This document shows, piece by piece, positions 61,726 through 64,000 of a DNA stretch of 64,000 bases. Position 1 is the first letter of the stretch. Each line of letters opens with the position of its first letter. The notes below the pieces were generated by a model. It worked only from the letters and a program-made list of their open reading frames with translations, had not been told where the DNA came from and did no database searches. Position numbers and translations under genes: made by a program. Origin of the DNA: JAJKIV01 sp036274195 (GTDB taxonomy: Bacteria > Gemmatimonadota > Gemmatimonadetes > Gemmatimonadales > Gemmatimonadaceae); the NCBI GenBank assembly GCA_036274195.1, contig DASUGD010000159.1, forward strand, positions 24,475 through 88,474, in the 5' to 3' direction.

Positions 61726-62481
61726 CTATCCACGTCGGCACGCCCACAAGACACGTTGGTCCGGCGTGAGCACATTGAGAATGGCTGCCTGGAGCTTCCG
61801 CTCCGCGTCGGCGACACGACGCTGCGGCTCGATCGCCTGGGCAAGTATCGCGGTAACCTCCTCGCGCGATTTGCCAGCTGCCCTTGCCTGCCTGGCGTCC
61901 GCGACAATCGATCGAATGAGGTCCAGGTCCGGCTTGACGGCGGCGTAAAACTCCCGTTCGAGATCTCGAATCGCCGTGACTTGCTCCTCGGTCAATTGCA
62001 GGGATCCGCGCCTGCAATCACGCGGGCGATGTGCTTCGATCCACGCGCGCTGTTCCGGCGTATACACGGCCCATATATCAGCCCGGAGCTTCGCGAACGC
62101 CGCGTCCAACCTCGCGACGATGGGAACTCCCTTGGCGAGAATCACACGCACCTCCTCGCGCGACTTCCCTGCGCGAATCGCCGCCTTGGCTTCCTTCTCG
62201 ATTGCCTGCAGGGCCGCGACATCCCCCGCAACCGTCTTCATGAAGGCGTCGTGGAGCGCGGCGATCGCCGCCTTCTGTTCTGCGCTCAGCTTCAGGGCGT
62301 CCGGCAGAAGCGATCCGCCGATTCCCGCGGCGTCGATCGATACCGCAGGACTCACCGCATAGTCGGGGACCAGGTCGACAACATCATCAGCCGTGGTGGC
62401 TGGCGAGACCGGCGTCGTCGATTTGTCGCACGCACCCAGAACAGCGATCGCTCCAAGCAGTACCACGAAACGGGCTCGCAT
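61726..62481 (-). CDS. Lipoprotein with two tandem Spy/CpxP-like helical domains
   Basis: A 251-residue exported protein. The signal RARFVVLLGAIAVLGAC has a lipobox with Cys18. Two copies of a 98-residue helical unit follow (about 65-150 and 163-248): each has L(S/T)xEQ, AGKSREEV and TP(E/D)QR at matching places exactly 98 residues apart (for example AGKSREEV at 104-111 and 202-209). The Spy/CpxP/heavy-metal-sensor group uses similar LTxxQ motifs in periplasmic chaperones; the assignment here is by resemblance only. ATG 62481 follows GGGAGAG. It faces the GNAT gene and lies downstream of a terminator. Confidence 0.75.
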   Translation of the reverse strand: MRARFVVLLGAIAVLGACDKSTTPVSPATTADDVVDLVPDYAVSPAVSIDAAGIGGSLLPDALKLSAEQKAAIAALHDAFMKTVAGDVAALQAIEKEAKAAIRAGKSREEVRVILAKGVPIVARLDAAFAKLRADIWAVYTPEQRAWIEAHRPRDCRRGSLQLTEEQVTAIRDLEREFYAAVKPDLDLIRSIVADARQARAAGKSREEVTAILAQAIEPQRRVADAERKLQAAILNVLTPDQRVLWACRRG

Positions 62482-62621
62482 AACGACTCTCCCTTCGGAT
62501 GGCGTTGTCGTGCAGAACACGATGGGCCAGGCACCAGACCCGTTCAAGCGAGGTTGCTCCAGCCAGTATCACACGAGGCTCGCCGAGTCAGACGTCGAAG
62601 GGCTTGCGGTGTTAAGAAGAC

Positions 62622-62652
62622 AAAAAGGCCGGTCCGCCATCGGACCGGCCTT
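62622..62652 (-). terminator. Rho-independent terminator after the anti-sigma gene
   Basis: A perfect 12-bp stem (62625-62636 with 62641-62652), four-base loop, and an A run at 62622-62626 on the plus strand that gives the T run for minus-strand transcripts, 22 bp past the anti-sigma gene stop. Confidence 0.92.
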
Positions 62653-62673
62653 CTTGCACAGAACGACCGCGGA

Positions 62674-63099
62674 TCAGCGGAGTCGCATGCTGTTACCGAT
62701 AGCAGCGCCGAGGGCGACCAGGCCGGCAGCCGCGGCGAGGGCCACGACCGGAGAAACCTGAATCGACTTCTTCCACCACGGCAACGCGACTTGCGGGACA
62801 TCCGCAGGGAGCGCGGCCATGATCTGCGCCTTTACGTGTGCCGGTGTCACCATGTGTCGGCGACGCTCGGACTCCTCTTCGATACGCCGCCACAGGTCGA
62901 CCTGGCGGGTGGATTCTGCATTGAGTGCGACCGGCTCCGGCGCTTCGCCGTCGAGCCAGCGGTTGATCATCTCGGACGTCGCCGTTCCGGCGAGCGGAAC
63001 TTCCCTATCGCTGAGCGGCTGCACATGCTCCGAGGCTCGGCGAGGGCGCTCGCGCCCAGCGTCGCCGCTGCCGTCGCGTGCGTTCAGGTTGTCAAGCAT
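62674..63099 (-). CDS. Putative membrane anti-sigma factor
   Basis: A 141-residue protein encoded directly after an ECF sigma gene (stop TAA and ATG share one base). The N-terminal 90 residues are polar and helical (SEMINRWLDGEAPEPV, LWRRIEEESERRRHM), and a single membrane helix lies at about residues 113-137 near the C-terminus. No HxxxCxxC zinc motif is present. It is called anti-sigma from gene order, topology and size only. Confidence 0.7.
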   Translation of the reverse strand: MLDNLNARDGSGDAGRERPRRASEHVQPLSDREVPLAGTATSEMINRWLDGEAPEPVALNAESTRQVDLWRRIEEESERRRHMVTPAHVKAQIMAALPADVPQVALPWWKKSIQVSPVVALAAAAGLVALGAAIGNSMRLR

Positions 63100-63665
63100 T
63101 ATGCGTATTTCTCCTCTAGAAGAGCCTGGAGCGCCTCACGAGCGCGGTGAACGCGCATCTTCAGGGCCCCAACGGTGGTACCCAACAAATCGGCCATCTC
63201 CTCATACGATCGCCCTTCGACGTGCTTCATCACGAATGCCTCTCGCAATGACGGCGCGAGAGTCATCAGTGCCTTGTCGAGATCCGAGCGGAGCTCGGTC
63301 CGGTCCAGCTCCTCATCAGGAGTGGAGTACCCGGAAGGCTGATCGTCTTCATCGTAGCTCAGATGCGTGCGCCGAATGTTCTTCAGCCAGTCCTTGCACC
63401 CGTTCGCTACGATCCGGAATACCCAGGCGTCGAAGCGTCCGCGCACCTCGGCGAGGTGTTGGTACGCCTTGATGAAAGACATCTGGAGGATGTCTTCGGC
63501 AACATCCGGGCTGCCGGTCATGCCCAACGCGTGGCGATACAGTGGGTCGCTGTATCGGTTGATCAGAACCGAAAAGGCATCCCGGTTGCCCGCGAGGACG
63601 CGCGAGATGATGTCCTGATCTACTTCCAGTTGGTCGGTCGGAGAGGCCGGCACCGTCGTCTTCAC
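63099..63665 (-). CDS. ECF-type RNA polymerase sigma factor
   Basis: About 188 residues with sigma regions 2 and 4 only. Region 2: DAFSVLINRYSDPLYRHALGM, DVAEDILQMSFIKAYQHL, and the melting segment FDAWVFRIVANGCKDWLKN; region 4: LAPSLREAFVMKHVEGRSYE and the recognition helix EEMADLLGTTVGALKMRVHRAREAL. The GTG at 63665 is chosen as the start near the sigma domain; the frame is open upstream for about 47 more codons with no similarity. A large inverted repeat lies upstream (63727-63801). Paired with the putative anti-sigma gene. Confidence 0.87.
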   Translation of the reverse strand: MKTTVPASPTDQLEVDQDIISRVLAGNRDAFSVLINRYSDPLYRHALGMTGSPDVAEDILQMSFIKAYQHLAEVRGRFDAWVFRIVANGCKDWLKNIRRTHLSYDEDDQPSGYSTPDEELDRTELRSDLDKALMTLAPSLREAFVMKHVEGRSYEEMADLLGTTVGALKMRVHRAREALQALLEEKYA

Positions 63666-63726
63666 GGTGCTAGTGTAACCCGATTCTCGCGCCGTCGATA
63701 GTGCGGATGAGGCGCGCCTCGCCGCC

Positions 63727-63801
63727 GGCCTGGCAGTTGTGTTGTTGGTCACATGGTTCTGACGAACGAGCCATGCCGGCGTAACAACACACTGCCAGGC
63801 C
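63727..63801. repeat. Long inverted repeat upstream of the sigma/anti-sigma operon
   Basis: Arms of about 20 bp (63727-63746 and 63783-63801), complementary except for one extra T in the left arm, enclose 36 bases that contain a smaller CATGG/CCATG pair. It lies between the stop of the edge gene and the sigma start. It could be a terminator for the edge gene or a leader structure of the sigma mRNA. Confidence 0.65.
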
Positions 63802-63824
63802 GTCAAAATATGTTCGCATGGGCG

Positions 63825-64000
63825 CTACCGAAGGCGGGCGTAATAGAGCAGTTCTCGCACCTCGTCACCCTTGTAGCGTCGCCCTTCGCGGTCGCTGTCC
63901 GCGCGGTAGCGCTTGTACCGTCGCGTGAAGCGCTTCACGCGACCGTCGATCGCGGCGTCGGCGAGAAAGGCGCGCAAATACCAGTCTCCCATGACGCCTT
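63825..64000 (-). CDS. Small or truncated basic protein at the window edge
   Basis: Reading in from the window end on the minus strand there is an open frame ending in a TAG at 63825-63827. An ATG at 63992 with AAGG just upstream would give a 55-residue protein starting MGDWYLRAFLADAAIDG, rich in Arg and Lys, ending YYARLR. It may be the C-terminus of a longer gene beyond the edge. No family recognised. Confidence 0.4.
   Translation of the reverse strand, partial: GVMGDWYLRAFLADAAIDGRVKRFTRRYKRYRADSDREGRRYKGDEVRELLYYARLR

Overview
The window is about 64 kb of GC-rich (by eye roughly two-thirds G+C), densely coding bacterial chromosome. The cell type suggested is an aerobic, diderm heterotroph: there is an OmpA-type lipoprotein, two muropeptide-processing enzymes (LD-carboxypeptidase and a PBP4-type DD-carboxypeptidase), several secreted lipoproteins and peptidases, and a caa3-type cytochrome oxidase operon. 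Gene content and style (many ECF sigma/anti-sigma pairs, DUF4097 proteins, CotH-like/DUF4956 pair) fit Gemmatimonadota best; that placement is inference, since no rRNA gene is present. No tRNA, rRNA, CRISPR array, prophage or insertion sequence was seen.

Layout. 0.1-6.1 kb: APC permease; a metal-uptake operon (NRAMP transporter, universal stress protein, DtxR/MntR regulator) with a matching DtxR-type operator over its promoter; then Nudix, rhodanese and LD-carboxypeptidase. 6.2-11.5 kb: a Gly/Ser-rich low-complexity protein, a dicarboxylate symporter, a glycosyltransferase, and a CotH-like/DUF4956 pair. 11.7-17.1 kb: a two-gene DNA methyltransferase plus SNF2 helicase cassette, the most likely defence-type system here. 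17.2-23.5 kb: HAD phosphatase, an ECF sigma/anti-sigma/DUF4097/DUF4097 operon, two heptanucleotide repeat arrays, pterin dehydratase, OmpA lipoprotein and a glycosyltransferase. 23.6-28.3 kb: radical SAM protein, an aspartase fused to a cyclic-nucleotide-binding-like domain, and a nicotinate phosphoribosyltransferase-like protein. 28.4-33.8 kb: coxB-coxA-coxC-coxD-ctaG, the terminal oxidase module. 33.9-46 kb: DUF5009 membrane protein, PBP4, DUF937 protein, saccharopine-dehydrogenase-like enzyme, CoA-binding protein, an orphan NarL-type regulator, an M1 peptidase / unknown lipoprotein / PQQ sugar dehydrogenase operon and a response-regulator diguanylate cyclase. 46.4-54.1 kb: gyrA, a DmpA-type peptidase, class III aminotransferase, MscS-like membrane protein, alcohol dehydrogenase plus a small zinc ribbon. 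54.2-61.7 kb: sucB, lpd and a compact serine operon (serB, class V aminotransferase, serA) followed by a GNAT gene. 61.7-64 kb: a duplicated helical lipoprotein, a second ECF sigma/anti-sigma pair, and a small or truncated reading frame at the edge.

Two signals cut across genes. First, the word GTTAGGC/GCCTAAC occurs at least 32 times, in several reading frames and both orientations, far above what its composition predicts. Second, tandem arrays of a 7-bp unit of the form NNTTCCC sit at gene 3' ends, and in three unrelated genes the TAG stop codon is formed by the same junction of two units.
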